Position numbers and translations under genes: made by a program
Source: Eledone cirrhosa
Taxonomy: Eukaryota > Mollusca > Cephalopoda > Octopoda > Eledonidae
DNA length: 64,000 nt
Assembly (NCBI GenBank): GCA_964016885.1
Contig: OZ024743.1
Location: 341,423,907-341,487,906, forward strand
Direction: 5' to 3'
In this document: piece after piece, positions 63,306 to 64,000 of the stretch
Position numbering within the stretch: the first letter of the stretch is position 1
Layout: each line of letters starts with the position of its first letter
Notes under the pieces: model-generated
Database searches by the model: none
Told to the model about the DNA's origin: nothing
Seen by the model: the letters and a program-made list of their open reading frames with translations, nothing else

Positions 63306-63814
63306 ATCCTGGTTTTAATTGGACTTTGTGAGGTTCCATGCTGATTATGGCTAAGGATAGCGTTAATGGTATGTGTGGCACTGGAACAGTCAGCCACATA
63401 CACGTTTATTCAAAGAAAATGTCCAGTTGATCGAATAACTGAAGACTCGTCGTCGAAAACACGATTTACATTAATTTCCTCTGTATATATTGGTATGTAA
63501 AATTAGGTTTTTCATATTGTAATCAACTTCTTTCTCCGATTATATTACAACATCTGCTACAAAAACAAGTTTACTTTTTATTATCTCCTTCCTTATAATT
63601 CACTAACATCATAATTCGTTGTTTACATCTTATTTTTATCAATCACGTTATCCAGCACATATAATGATCAGCTCATTTCTCTCCGACAACGGGTTCCAAC
63701 TTAATGATAAACAGCTCTCTTCCTCGCAGCAGAAACATTTATAGCAACATTTATTCCAATATCTGAAAACGTTACACATACTTAGCGAAACTAATCATTA
63801 ATACATACCACAGA
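63306..63814. other. AT-rich DNA, no gene recognised
   Basis: No motif seen. Confidence 0.45.
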
Positions 63815-63905
63815 AAGAAAAGAAAATGCTTTCTACTGCGACTGAATGTGTGATCGAACCCGGAACCTAGTGATTGTGAACTGAAACATTCAACCACATG
63901 TGACA
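63815..63905 (-). mobile_element. tRNA-derived SINE fragment of another family, minus strand
   Basis: Minus strand reads GGTTGAATGTTTCAGTTCAC, then AGGTTCCGGGTTCGATCACA (B-box-like GGGTTCGATC), then GCAGTAGAAAGCATTTTC. It differs from the main SINE family. Confidence 0.6.
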
Positions 63906-64000
63906 ATTGTCGACCATGTGATCAATATGCAAAGTGTTGTGTTATTGGTGTAATTAATTTAATTAACATATATTATATATGAGACTCGTATACTAATATG

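Overview
The window looks like animal nuclear DNA from a cephalopod, most likely an octopus-type genome. The reasons are a recurring tRNA-derived SINE of the type I associate with octopus, very dense (TA)n microsatellites, and piles of LINEs, Penelope-like elements (PLEs), fold-back elements and Helitron remnants. This identification is from recall, not from a search. I found no host protein-coding gene, no rRNA and no intact tRNA gene. All recognisable coding sequence belongs to transposable elements, and every copy is broken.

Layout. 1-6 kb: low-complexity DNA, a minus-strand PLE-type GIY-YIG remnant (3.9-4.8 kb), a zinc-finger LINE tail (5.1-5.7 kb) and a minus-strand LINE C-terminus (5.8-6.05 kb). 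6-20.7 kb: two plus-strand copies of one Tx1/L1-like LINE (ORF1 gag with CCHC, then ORF2 with APE endonuclease and RT) flank two minus-strand copies of an R4/Dong-like LINE with a restriction-like endonuclease. The R4/Dong-like copies sit between (ATT)n tracts. 20.9-24.4 kb: three fold-back elements with long inverted repeats, the first carrying three nested SINEs. 24.5-27.6 kb: a minus-strand RTE-clade LINE pseudogene. 27.7-38.9 kb: hammerhead-bearing repeats, (TA)n tracts and an inverted pair of PLE 3' ends with a GIY-YIG endonuclease. 39-48 kb: AT-rich and CA-rich DNA with PLE-type 3' ends and old SINEs. 48.1-51.6 kb: a head-to-tail satellite of 422 bp, eight full units plus part of a ninth. 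52.1-54.5 kb: a Helitron helicase pseudogene. 54.7-58.4 kb: more hammerhead and fold-back repeats. 58.7-61.4 kb: an LTR retrotransposon with two LTRs and a gag/integrase-tail deletion derivative. 61.4-64 kb: unrecognised DNA and SINEs.

Main discovery. Every full unit of the 422-bp satellite carries, on the minus strand, a sequence that folds as a type I hammerhead ribozyme: stem I, CUGACGA core, stem II, GAA, palindromic stem III ACUAGU, and a GUA cleavage site. The same architecture with different but still pairing stem sequences recurs in dispersed relatives at 31.7, 32.2 and 45.7 kb. At least seven other sequence-unrelated hammerhead-like motifs lie in this window (27.8, 28.0, 28.8/29.4/37.0, 29.6/29.9, 30.5/38.9, 41.3 and 56.3 kb, with weaker ones at 48.0, 55.0 and 61.9 kb). 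Two of these families replace the core C3-G8 pair by U3-A8. Type I hammerheads are known from PLEs and from small retrozyme-like tandem repeats. The window therefore looks like a place where PLE-encoded machinery and small hammerhead RNAs have repeatedly been copied into TA-rich DNA. Self-cleavage and mobility are inferences from the sequence.
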